DNA from: Lethocerus indicus
Lineage: Eukaryota > Arthropoda > Insecta > Hemiptera > Belostomatidae
NCBI GenBank assembly: GCA_019843655.1
Contig: JACDQD010000002.1
Span: 4,412,585 to 4,476,584, forward strand
Direction of reading: 5' to 3'
DNA: 64,000 nucleotides
Notes under the pieces: model-generated
Databases searched by the model: none
Seen by the model: only the letters and a program-made list of their open reading frames with translations
Told to the model about the DNA's origin: nothing
Part shown: positions 42,501 through 53,412 of the stretch, piece by piece
Position numbering within the stretch: the stretch's first letter is position 1
Layout of the letters: every line of letters begins with the position of its first letter
Position numbers and translations under genes: made by a program

Positions 42501-44318
42501 TTAGTGATAAATAAAATATAATGAAGAATAAATCATTATTCACCTTTAAATTAAGTCATTAATTATTTACTTGGTTTTATAATTGTTATATCTGCTGGCC
42601 ATACAATCGTATAACACTTTATCATTTACAGGACACACATCAGTATTTTATGAAAGCAAGTCCAGCTCAAAAGGGTGACTACATTGAATTCATTGCTGAC
42701 ATGGATTTACTTGTTGCTCTAAGCACTTGCCCACAGGGTATTTTATTTTTAATAACTAAACAAGCAACTGTATTTTTTAGTTATATGAATTGGAGATATT
42801 TTAAGTTTTTTAAAATTTATTTCTACCTGTGATTGTATGTATGTATGTATGTATATTATATTTGAATATATGATTAGTCATTAGCTTCAAGCAAAAAATT
42901 TGACCAAATATTAATAATGGTAAAACAAAAATTAATTTCTTCTTCAGGTGATACTTCAGCAACTTTGAATGACGATTTTCCCATTGAAAAATGTCACCCT
43001 CTCGGAATTCAAGTGTTCAGGGCACAAAAGTAAAAAGAAAACCAGAAAGATCAAAAACGTACAACTGCCATGTGTGATCTTGGTATAGATTATATTTGCT
43101 AATATGCAAATATATCCTATTATATTTTATATGAGATTTTATTTCCTGGATCCTTTCTCCACCTGATGCATAGATGTGTGCTTCTATTAAGGCTTACTAA
43201 TAATAACAAACAAAGTGAGTACAATGCAATAGTTCTCTTATTGTATTTCACTATCTATTACACACAATAATTACCAACATTCTTTCAATAAGTTCTGACA
43301 ATATGGCAATTAATATGCACCTGCAATACCTTGCTTAATATTATTAACATTATTTTAAACATAATGACAGATGTTATGTACTGGATTCCCATAAATATAT
43401 ATTACTGACAATGTAAAATATTGGGTGTTAGGACAATGAATGCTATATTAAAAATGAAACATGTTCGGGAAAAGTAATATAACCTATAATGTGTACCTCA
43501 TTAAAATATAGAAAATAAAATTGACAAACATTAAAATATGACGATATGTTCAATTAATCAATTATAGTAGACTGGTGCAATATTTGAATTGTTAAAATTA
43601 CAATCATGGTTCTTAAACTATAAGGAAACTGATACTGTAAATTGATAATATATTCACTGTTACGAAAAATGGATACATATTTATCAATTCTACTGATTGG
43701 ATTTTAAGTTGTCAGGAATCAGCAGAAATCAGATTTTATTTAAATAACAGCTGTTTCTCAAGAACAACTATTCTTCCAATATTTGTTGTGTTTCTGTCTC
43801 CTCTCGCTGGTTTGGTCTTTTGCTAAGACCAAAATTGGTTTAGCAAATGATCAAACCAGCAAGAGGAGACAGAAACAACAAATCTGCAGTATTCCAACCC
43901 CTCGCAGACCACTAAACAGGTATGTTAAACTATTCTTCCAAGCATACACTATATTAGTTAAGAGATTGATAAATGGTTTTTACATGCTTCAGAAAATATA
44001 CATTTATTCACATCTGAATTTAATTTATCTACTGTTATATATCTACCCCACATTCAATTATATTCAAGCATTCCATGAAAACTAACAGGATGACGAATTT
44101 ATGTTAAACTGTCCATTGATTGCGGCGAATAATTCAAAATCAATCGAGATCAAGAGAGGCTTCCTGACCAGAGGAAGTTGTATCAATAAATTACAATCTC
44201 AAAATTACTGATGTAAATTTGTAATGAACTCTGTCTCTACTGAACATACCTTTATCAAAGAACAAACAAGGCAGGCTCGGGCTGTCCTCAGATCTTTCGG
44301 AATATTTTCGAGAGACAT
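37016..44318 (-). CDS. Spt4: Transcription elongation factor subunit Spt4 (SUPT4H), four exons
   Basis: Spt4 pairs with Spt5 (the DSIF complex) to control RNA polymerase II pausing and processivity in the nucleus. Exons: 44318-44250, 38589-38483, 38353-38298 and 37134-37016, all with GT-AG introns and matching phases (0, 2, 1). The product is 116 aa, the family's usual length. Exon 1 encodes [18 protein letters not shown] and exon 2 [12 protein letters not shown]. Together they give the C4 zinc finger with Cys16, Cys19, Cys33 and Cys36. Exon 2 continues with [11 protein letters not shown], exon 3 with [14 protein letters not shown] and exon 4 with [14 protein letters not shown], the Spt5-binding and C-terminal part of the family. 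An AATAAA on the minus strand at 36893-36888 lies about 125 bases past the stop. Intron 1 (5.66 kb) contains the oppositely oriented DUF1989 gene. The exon 1 ATG lies 407 bp from the COG8 ATG, divergently. Confidence 0.96.
37642..37827 (-). mobile_element. Hammerhead-like repeat element, copy 2, truncated
   Basis: The element (37654-37815) starts at the same base as copy 1 (ACCGTAGATTTC). It is flanked by AATTTTACTTAT and AATTTTGCTTAT, 12-bp repeats with one mismatch. It contains GACCGGTTTC (minus-strand GAAACCGGTC) but has lost the CTGAAGA half, then part of one 70-bp unit. Its distal end matches, reverse-complemented, the sequence that precedes the array at 61.1 kb, which defines the other end of the element. 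Confidence 0.7.
39553..39592 (+). repeat. (TA)n microsatellite in Spt4 intron 1
   Basis: Perfect alternating AT, about 20 units. Confidence 0.95.
40186..40226 (+). other. Possible 5' untranslated exon of the DUF1989 gene
   Basis: A good acceptor (ATTTACAG at 41210-41217) lies just before the coding start, so an upstream leader exon is expected. The best donor seen upstream is CCAACT|GTAAGT at 40226/40227. Joining the two gives a frame that stops upstream (TAA at 40174-40176) with no new ATG, so this exon would be non-coding. The 5' end is a guess. Confidence 0.35.
41246..43033 (+). CDS. DUF1989 / urea carboxylase-associated (carboxyguanidine deiminase-like) protein, six exons
   Basis: Exons: 41246-41485, 41612-41666, 41981-42130, 42225-42379, 42632-42737 and 42948-43033. 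All introns are GT-AG with matching phases, giving 263 aa. The family signature runs through the protein: [14 protein letters not shown] (from residue 78), [20 protein letters not shown] (99-118), [15 protein letters not shown] (142-155), [25 protein letters not shown] (187-197), [22 protein letters not shown] (214-235) and CHPLGIQVF near the end. Candidate metal or active-site residues are Cys144/His145, Cys152, Cys168/His169, Cys195 and Cys233. In bacteria the DUF1989 proteins UAAP1/UAAP2 form a carboxyguanidine deiminase. The layout here is closer to the single-chain type I associate with fungi. The substrate in this organism is unknown. The ATG is chosen because an upstream in-frame stop exists in the likely leader and no earlier in-frame ATG is seen. 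It is nested antisense within Spt4 intron 1. Confidence 0.88.
42834..42854 (+). repeat. (GTAT)n microsatellite in DUF1989 intron 5
   Basis: Five tetranucleotide units. Confidence 0.85.
43766..43941 (+). mobile_element. Hairpin-only repeat element, copy 3, in Spt4 intron 1
   Basis: The element (about 43780-43927) is flanked by 14-bp direct repeats AACTATTCTTCCAA. It is almost a perfect foldback: TGTTTCTGTCTCCTCTCGC is mirrored by CAAGAGGAGACAGAAACA, with the hammerhead-like core deleted at the centre. The right end carries the tail CCAACCCCTCGCAGACC...TTAAAC found in copy 1. It lies between the DUF1989 gene and Spt4 exon 1. Confidence 0.7.
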
Positions 44319-44725
44319 GTTTTTTAAGATCACTCCGAAACAAGACAATTACTCCTGAACGTTGGACGTACCGGACTAACCTCAATGTTCAACTGCATTA
44401 CATTCTAAATAATATGCATCGACATAACAATGGTTATCAAAATAAATAATCTTTTATATTTAATCGACTGAATTTCATGTTTTTTAAAGATATAAGCAAG
44501 AGGCGAATATGCTTTATTTATCATCGGTATAAATACAATAAATATAAACGTAGTGCGAAATAATTTAGTTTCAAAATATGCGCAATAGTTGGTTACACTG
44601 AAGAAACAATGTTGGCAACATTGTTTCAAATTATACATGTTGCATTATCGGTGTTTTACGTTATGTCAGCAAAGTAACTCCATTGGACATTTATTTAATT
44701 TGGAATGTCCGAATTCTGTTAAGAA
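44319..44725. promoter_or_regulatory. Divergent Spt4/COG8 promoter interval
   Basis: 407 bp separate the two start codons, which point away from each other. No clear TATA box is placed for either gene, as expected for housekeeping promoters. Both 5' leaders must lie inside it, so the shared core is shorter still. Confidence 0.6.
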
Positions 44726-47700
44726 ATGGATATCGATGCAGAAACTATTGTAAAATTGATTTCTCCAAATGGGATCCCAGGTCCTTCTATTATAGAGTGT
44801 ATATTATAATGCATAGTGACAATAAAAAAGTTATAGGACAAGTGTCAGAGACCTTAATGTTTATTTTTCTGTATATTACATTATTATAAACATATGAAGT
44901 AAAGTAGCAAAACTCAACCAATCTAGTTCCTTTGTGGTTGTACATACTTATGCTTGTGATATTTTCACTGATTTCCATTTGCACTCAATATTTATCATTT
45001 ATTTTACAGATTCTTGGAAGGATAACCCAGACTTCTATTCTTATTTATCTAAACTTGGGAACTACAGTGTGGAAAAACTGAGTAAGTTCACTTGTTATTT
45101 GATTGATTTTTTAATAATCTGATTTCACTTATACAATTTGAATGAACTAAGGACACAGATGTCTTTGGCGGTATTAGTTCACTTCTGATTTTCCTATGTG
45201 CTTTTTGCTATTAATAACTTACGTACATAATAATTATGTAATAAATTAATAATTACTGTGCTTAATTTATATGATTTAGTGACTCTGTTTTATTACCACA
45301 TTTACAGTAGTACCACATAGTATAGATAATACTGTTTAATATCAATAAATGGAATTTGTATGTTGATCTTGTCTTTTTTAATCCAGGTAAAGAACCAGAT
45401 CATCTGAATGCGGAAAAGGCAGCAATATTGAATCAAACTCAGGAACTGGCATTTGCAAATTACAAGACTTTCATTCGAACAGCAGAATGTTCAAGGGAAA
45501 TATTCCAGCAGGTATCCAGAGAGAACAAATAATAACAAAAATATATTTAACTATTTGTTCTCTTTAGTTGGGTGTTTACAATGGTCAGAATGGTTTATAT
45601 ATAAATAAACTTTATTTGTATTATAAAAATAATGAGGAGCCTCGATGGCTTAGGGGAATGATAAGAGTGACATTTGCAATGGATGTTAGCTTGTAAGCTA
45701 GTCCATAAGTTGGGTCAGTGATCGTAATTAATGCAGTTACAACAAAAAATAATGAGTGAACACTATTGAGACCATTGAATTATTTCTTTTCAGTTCAACA
45801 AGACTGAAGAGAGGTTGGACTCAATGTTGAGAAAGATGCCCGAGCTGACTGAAAGGTGTGACGAGTTTGTGAAATGCTGTGAAGAGATAAGATGGCGGCG
45901 GAGGGTGAACACAGTCAGCCTGACGAGACATTCCGCAGTTCTGCAGGCACTGGAGGTCCCACAGCTCATGGACACTGTCATCAGGGAGGGCATGTACGAA
46001 GAAGCGCTTCAACTAGCGGCCTATGTTAGGCGCCTCGCTAAGACACACTCCAACATTCCTATTATTGGTGTAAATACAAATACATTATATCAGTTTGAAG
46101 AGAGAGTATATTCTCTTTTACATTTTATCCAACAATTGATATTTGTTTATGACAGCCCCAATTCTCTGTATAGAGTTTATTTTAAAAAAAATATTTGTTT
46201 AATTCTCATTGAAGAGCATTGCTGAGGATGTTGAACGATGTTGGAGGACGTTGATGCACAAGCTGGTCGGCCAGTTGGGCAGTGAACTTCAGCTTCCCAA
46301 GTGCCTCCAGTTGGTAGGCCATTTGAGGCGCATGAATGTACTTTCAGAGATGGAGCTCAGGCTCAAGTTCCTTCAGGCTAGGGACACCTGGCTACAAGCA
46401 CAATTGTCCATCGTTCCCAAGGATGATGGTATATTTTAATATTTCTAAATCATCAATCTGAACTATTTATATAACAAGATATTTAAGCCATGTCCATCAA
46501 AGTGTGTGCAGTAAAAAAATTGTTGTTAGAATTATTTTGTGGAAGTACAATTCTTGAGTGTACCAAAATGTTTTGGTTAAGATTAGGAAAATGTTTCTAA
46601 AAATAAATCTTAAGTTTTTTCTGAGCTTAAAACTGTAGCTTAATAACCTAGGAAAACAATTTATTTATATGCACAAATAACCACATCATATATCTGCATA
46701 AAAGTACATTACATGAAATTTTATTTGTTACTGACTTAGTAGCCCAATGTCTATTTTATCTGCTTTATTTCTATTGTTTTAATCTTACTATAATTCATGT
46801 TCATAACATTATTTCAATTATTCGAATATGTTTAAAAGAAATAGTTTTTTACAGCCAGCCAACATTTGAGCAAAACTATTGAATTATCAAGAACTCATTT
46901 GTTCAACATTATAACCCAGTATAAGGCCGTCTTCAGTGAAGATGAAGCTGTACTGCATTCAACAAGGCCCAAGTTTAATGAACTGCCAGTACTTCAGTCA
47001 TGGATCAATGAAAAGGTGAAGTTTATGTTCCAATGTAGTAACATGCTTTTTAAGTTTCCACAAAATGTCATTACATTTATTCATAAATAAACAAAACAGG
47101 ACATAACATAAAAATAATGTTTCTTGAATAAATTCAGGTAGACATAGGCTAACAGCGGATTACATTAGTGACTGTTACAAGATTATCCCTACATCTATCC
47201 TATCAATAAACCATTATTAAATTTAATAAATTCTCATGAGTATACGTGCCAGTAGCTTCAGAATTTCCCTTCAGTCAAATATCATCTGCTATATTTATGG
47301 TTAAATCGTTATATAATTTTATTAATATTGATGTAATTTATTATATAATTTAATGTAATATGAATTTATTCACCTAGCTCAAATTTGTTAAACCAATTGG
47401 TTTTGCAAAATACAGAGCTTCCATCTTATCCAGATCGAATATTAACCAACGGAGTACTGTTGTCAATAATGATTGATACTGGTTTCAGGTTAAACAATTT
47501 GTGAGTACAGTCGAATCCGATTTGAACCAAGGTGTGGGCGCCAATTTGGCTTCATTGTTGGGTCAGTGCATGTATTTTGGCCAGTCGTTGAGCCGCGTTG
47601 GAGCCGACATGAGGGCTTCAATAGCGCCAATATTCATTAGGACGATCACGGCCAATTTGACAATGAACCTGAAGGGTACAGCAGCCGCTTTTACTTCCGA

Positions 47701-49093
47701 TATGGACAAGTTTACATTGTCCAGTGCTTTTCCGCATTCAAAATTGTCATTGGGCGAGACACAGATAGCTGAAAAACAATTGTCCGACAAGGTAATTTTT
47801 TTTGCTGATTATTTTAAGAGGGTTGAAAGTATTATTGAAAGAGTGTTACTTAAAGTTTAATTATTGAATTGAAATAACTATTATTTCTGATTTTTTTTAT
47901 TTAGGCAGTATCGACAGCTCCTCCAAGCTGGTTATTAGAATTTTATCCATTATCTAATTGCTGTAACAATATTGCATCCGCTCTGAATGAACTACGATTG
48001 TGTGCTCCTCTATGTTTGGCCAGTACAGTTACTACTCTTATAACTGAAACTCTCACATCGGTTGCTGAGGACATACATATGTTTTACAAAAGGGTAAGTA
48101 CTAAATAGCAGATATTATAATTCCTTAAAAATAAAATATAAAACTATACTTAGAAATATAACATATGTTCTTCAGTAAGGGAAAGGCTACAATGAAGTAA
48201 AATCAATATCTTATGACATTATAAACAATTATCTTTATATTTATAAACAAGAGTAAATTATCCATGTGTAAATATGAAAAATGACAAACCTCTGCTATAA
48301 TAAATAAAACCATGTCAGAAATTTCAGTATTTGTAATTGATAATAGTGTTGTATAAACTTCCTTATATTTCCCAATAAGAGACAGCATCATAATCACATA
48401 GGACATGTCCTATATAAAAATTACTTAATTAGAGGTGTGGCACTGTAATGTGTTAACAACTGAATTTGTATCTTCTCAGAATATGATAGAAAAAATAAGG
48501 AGGATTATTTAAATGTTACACATATTGAGTCTGGTTTCTTGATTTTTTCTTTTTAATAAAATGTTCTGTTTTATTTGTCTTGAATAGGAACAGCAAGCAA
48601 TGACAAAAGAAGAAAGAGAATGTTTAAGCAGGCTGTGTGTCTGTTTTGCCGATCATTTTGTACCATATCTACAACGCTGTATACACCAGATTTATTCACC
48701 ACTGGAATTGGCCTCCTTCTTGGGAGTTCTGCCTAATAAGCTTCAATCTGAGGTAGTTATTAAATCCGCTGTTGAATTTAGTTATAATTCAACAGTAGAT
48801 TGTTTTTGTTGAAACATTAAATGTTTAAACAAATTCAACTGAACTATATTTCTCGTGTCTTGTATTAAAAATTTATTTTTGCTTTTTAGGGGATAATCTA
48901 TTTGAACGATAGAGTAATATTCGCACCCATCAGTCACTTGCTTCCTCCTAAATTAGAATCGTTCGCAATTGTGACTACCCCAGAACCTACCAGTGATCAA
49001 AAAGATGAAAGTAACAAAGAAGAAACAGAGGCTGTCAAATTGGAAACAGCTGAAAATAATAATTCAGATGCACAAAATGAAATAGAAAAATAA
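44726..49093 (+). CDS. COG8: Conserved oligomeric Golgi complex subunit 8 (Dor1 family), ten exons
   Basis: COG8 is a subunit of lobe B of the COG tethering complex, which retrieves vesicles within the Golgi. Exons: 44726-44780, 45010-45081, 45387-45511, 45794-46069, 46215-46428, 46855-47015, 47489-47791, 47905-48093, 48588-48752 and 48890-49093, in matching phases. The product is 587 aa, close to the roughly 610 aa of the human protein. Diagnostic stretches are [17 protein letters not shown] (exon 3), [14 protein letters not shown] (exon 4), [20 protein letters not shown] (exon 5), [20 protein letters not shown] (exon 6) and [20 protein letters not shown] (exon 7). The last exon ends in an acidic Glu/Asn-rich tail, the variable part of the family. 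AATAAA overlaps the stop (49089-49094). The exon 1 donor is weak (GTCCTT); a second phase-compatible donor at 44799 would add six residues, but the first gives the expected IPDSW join. Intron 3 carries a SINE-like insertion. Confidence 0.96.
45625..45756 (+). mobile_element. Short tRNA-like SINE with 12-bp target duplications
   Basis: A body of about 108 bp (45637-45744) is flanked by perfect direct repeats AAAAATAATGAG (45625-45636 and 45745-45756). It begins GAGCCTCGATGGCTTAGGGG, in which TGGCTTAGGGG fits a Pol III box A. A B box is only weakly suggested (GGGTCAGTGATC). It lies in COG8 intron 3, in the sense orientation. Confidence 0.6.
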
Positions 49094-50920
49094 ATATTTT
49101 ATTATTAAAAGTGATTTGTTTAATTCAAGGGAAATTGAAAAATATTATTAAATTTACAGCATTCTGGTACTGCAATTAATCTTGTTTTCATGTTTCAATA
49201 TTTGTATTAATTGATTCTCCAAAAATACATTCAATCTAAAATTCATAATTTTCAGATGCCAAAAGCGGAATAGCAATATATACTGCAAAACAACATTAAT
49301 TCTGACACCTTACTCCAGTGACACTTTACATTACTAAATATATTTTCACAATGGATTATAATTAAAAAAATCATCATTTGTAGTACATTTATAATTTGAT
49401 ATCATCATTCCATTGAATTTAGCACAGTAACATGGAGTACAAAGATGAGGGAATTGTAATTTCTGATGATGCAACGGAAATGCTGTTCCCAAAAGTTTCC
49501 ATAGTTTTATATTCAACTGCATATTGTAAAGTAAGTATTTGTAATTTATTTCAAAGAACATGAGGCATTTTCAAAATTTAATTCTCTGGCAAGAGAAACG
49601 AGAAATATTATGATTTCTATTGTTTCTACAATATTTTTTTATTTTTCAGGGAGAATAACTTTTAATGAAAGTTATGTGTTATTGTTTTCCATTATTCTTT
49701 AGTGAAATAATTTTAGAAGAAGAAAAACTTGAAATTAAATTATAATTTAAGGTATTTATTTGGGAAATATTTTAAAAAATGCCTTTAAAAATATTTAATA
49801 AAGTAAACCATTAGAGATTGTGTAATAGAAATATTGGTAGCGCAGAAGATTATTTAAAATCGGATAAATTATCCAGGAGTAGCACGGCGCTAGATGCGGC
49901 AAAACCGGCAATGCGCATCTGTTCGTTGGGTTTAGTATCTCTCAGTGCCGTACTGTTTCTTGTTATTCCGAAGAGGATAAGTAATGCCACCGGGCTTTAG
50001 TCAAAAGAGTACAGCTATTAAAAATTATTAATTGCGCGTTTTTATATTTTTATATTGCGTTATTATTTCGCGAGGGTTCAAGTAGTTGGCAGGCATACTG
50101 AGTGCGTTGAACTCAATGTAATCGTACGATTAACGTAGTTTTCTCGATCATCTGTCCCATAGGAAAACTACTATTCCAAACCGTCGCTAACCACATAACT
50201 GGTATTCCAAACATGGGATTAACCTAACATAGCCTAAACATACAGGGAGAGCAGAAATTGCACCACCGAAGATGTCAGTGGATTGAAACCTGCACCTCTA
50301 TTTATTGAGCGGTACAATATTTTTAATTAATAAATTATAAATATTTTGAATGTTTAAATGGAAACGTAATACTGTTACTTTCGGTTTATAAATACATCAT
50401 TTCTACCGGCCTTCGAAGAGTGTCGGATACATTCGTTTCCTCGTAGAATTTTGTTTTTCAGAACTGTCAAATATATCCCCCTTTGAATTTCAGTATTGCA
50501 ATATTGTTACACAAATCGGTTAATCTCTCAGTTTAAGAATACGCTCATTGGCATGACGCGAGCACAGATGTCCGTCTGACCCCGAATGGAGGATAATGGC
50601 ACACTTTCAGCGATTAAAGTAAAACCCAAGATTGAGACCGAGAGCCGAGCTCGGCTGACGGACTTTGAATCGTATTATTATTACTAGCTGAAAGCAATTA
50701 GCCTATTATTGTGCCAGTTCTCGGCCTGGTTTATTTCTCCTTGCGAGCGTGACGTTGGAAAAAAATAGCCGGATAAAAATCGGTCGTAGCGTTAACGTTC
50801 CATTATGGATTTTACCTACTCGAGATAATCCTAGACGGGCGAAAGAACCTCGATATGAAATTGGCCGGAGCCAATATAAAATCTTCATAAGATCGTGCTC
50901 AACACTAAAATCAATCGTTT

Positions 50921-50972
50921 AAAATAATTTTAGAATGCCCTTTCCGTGCTCCATCGGTTACGAATCAATGGT
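50921..50972 (+). repeat. Member of a diverged 50-bp repeat pair
   Basis: AATTTTAGAATGCCCTTTCC onward matches 52422-52472 (ATTATTTTGGAATGCCATTT onward) at about 80 percent over 50 bp in the same orientation. Nature unknown. Confidence 0.45.
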
Positions 50973-52119
50973 CTAATAAAAGAAGAAAATATCGTTATTT
51001 CGTTTCATTATTCCGACCGAAGATTTCCCAGTGTAGGGCAAGGTCGGAAAGACTTTTCCGAAGGAGGTTTTTCTCCTTTCGGTGAGGCAACGCGGCTCGG
51101 GTATATCGGCTGGAGGTCGATTATGTCTTTTTATTTAAATTCGAATCGAAAGGATTTGAATACAATCGAGAAGCCTGAGAAACTTGGCCGCGACGTATCC
51201 CTCAGATCTGCCGGCCGAGATTTACCTTTTAACGCAGGCCCTGTTTTTGTGGAAGAGGCTCGACGACACTCGCTGACAGATGAAAATTCAAAGAAAATAT
51301 ATTCACCATTTAAAAATTCATCATTCTCAACAAATCGGAATTTCCAGAGAATATTTCCCGAGATTATACGAATAAAATGTTAAAAGGCAAGTCCCGAATG
51401 GAGTTTCAAAACATACAGGACACATTTGGTTTTTCCTTTATTCTTTTTTTAAAAAAAAACTTTTATCTGGGGGATGAAACATTTGAGTCCATAAAGTTAA
51501 AAAGCTCTGGTTATAAATTATAGGATTGTAAACGGCAGTTCCGGATGTTTTCACCGCGATATACTCAACTAAGTTCTGATAATAAATTGATGCTACCAGT
51601 ATATTATTGGAAAAGCGGACGACCCACTCGAGTGGGCGGTATTTGGAAAAGTTGACGAGTTTCCAATTTTATAAATTAACTCTCCATCAATCTAGCTAGA
51701 AGTTTTCCTATAATTGCCGTCTTACTTTTCTAGGCCAATTAACAGAGCGGCTGCCGAACGGACCGAAGGCGAGGCAATATCCTTTCGAAAGTGAACGTCC
51801 TCAGTGGAAGGAGCCGACTCTACAGCCAGAGGCCCCGCCAACCAACTAGAGGCGCCCTAATAAATGAGTCGGCGATGTTCAGGAATTAGGACAATTAGAA
51901 CACAGGAAACCGATCGGCCGAGACCTTTTGGATTTTTTACCAAGAAGAAGGACGAAACTTTCAAAAATACATTTCGCATCAGGCCGGTTAACAACAAATG
52001 GTCGACATTTTCCTGCGAGGACACGCCTGACTTTAAGCACACTGGACAAACCCAGACATATCAATGTTTTTTATTTTTATTTTAAGTCACAATGAGGTGA
52101 CACTCAGTGTACTTCCGAC

Positions 52120-52295
52120 GGAGTATCCACCCAATGATGGTATATGCTGCTCCAGCCCTCACGGGATGGTTAGGAAATCACGTGGCCGTTTCCTGTTGAG
52201 GCGGCGCTCGGGATTATCAGTAGGGCGATGAATAGGAGGATCGTCCTGGGAGTGATGGGACAGTTTCGAACGGAAGGATTTAGGTAAGTTCAGAG
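52120..52295 (+). pseudogene. Possible R1/jockey-type LINE C-terminal relic
   Basis: The frame reads MVYAAPALTGW and then, in another frame, SRAMNRRIVLGVMGQFRTEG. These resemble the YAAPVW and NRRI...TGAYRT segments downstream of the RT domain in R1-group LINEs. It is decayed and short. Confidence 0.35.
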
Positions 52296-53412
52296 ACTTT
52301 CAAATCGGAATGGGCGGTCAGAAATATATGGTGGGGCGTTAATAATTTTACGGGGCATGGATGGATAGATTGTAACAATTGAAATTTGTAGGAGTCGGAC
52401 GGTCTATATATCTAACGTGTAAATTATTTTGGAATGCCATTTCCGTGGTCCATTGGTCTGGAATCCATGGCCCTCCTGATCTTCCGCCAATTTAGGACCA
52501 AAATAGGCAACAGACCCCCAAAAGACCCTACTTTCGGTATTGTCCTCGTATATGAGAATCTGCCGTGAATCCCTCTTACACCTGGTCGCGCTAACCAAAA
52601 TATTGTAAACTAGAAGTTTACAAACTGGTATTTAGTATTAGTTTAAACGGTACAGTTCTCCTACACAACTAGGAGATTTCCCCTCGATTAGATTATCCGT
52701 TTTCGTGGCGTGTCCTGAAATATGACGCCACTGATATAATAATAATAATAATAGCGGTTGGTTGGCGGACTGAGATATTCTAGGGGCGGAAACATGCTTC
52801 CCGAACGACAAGGCCGGCCTGGACGTTTCAAAACCGTCAACTTTCACAATTGGATCTTTAAATGATGTACGCCTCCGCTGATTCATTGGGCAGTCACGCA
52901 TCCCTTTTGCCATGGTCGATATCTCATTCTAAATAAGATGATGATTATCACGAGCAAATAACGATAATATAAAAAAAAATTGGAAGCTTTTGCATGTATA
53001 TAATTAAATTAAGCTCTATATGAAGCCTATTCGTCGAGAGGTGGAGAAACCAGTTCCTCAATATAAAAAAGGGAAGCCTTAATTTTTTAAAAGTATAATC
53101 TAGCGACAGTGCCACCAAAGGACAAATAGAGCCCTATGTAGGTAGAGCATAGGATATGTTCTCGGAAGTTCACGTTTTATGTCAATAGGCGACAAGTCGG
53201 TGGGCCATCCAGGAGAATATTAACGCCACCTCGAACACCTGAGTTGAGCCATTTCCCTCTGGCTATTGTATTATAATACATAAAATGACAAGGAAATAAA
53301 GGAGGAGACAGTCTTGGACGACACTCGTTACTTAAGTCAACGGTCGTGCTCCGACCGTTTCTGTGCGATTAAAATTATTTCGACTGCGAGATGGACAAAA
53401 TATGAAAAAAAG

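Larger units (their letters stand above)
49095..53412. other. Downstream of COG8, no gene seen
   Basis: CG dinucleotides return abruptly near 49810. The frame at 50946-51383 (145 codons) has no recognised domain. Contains the 50-bp repeat pair and a LINE relic. Confidence 0.45.

Noticed and set aside
50946..51383. 145-codon open frame, the longest in the window
   Set aside because: No recognisable domain, no splice context and basic-rich composition like translated non-coding DNA; part of it is the 50-bp repeat.
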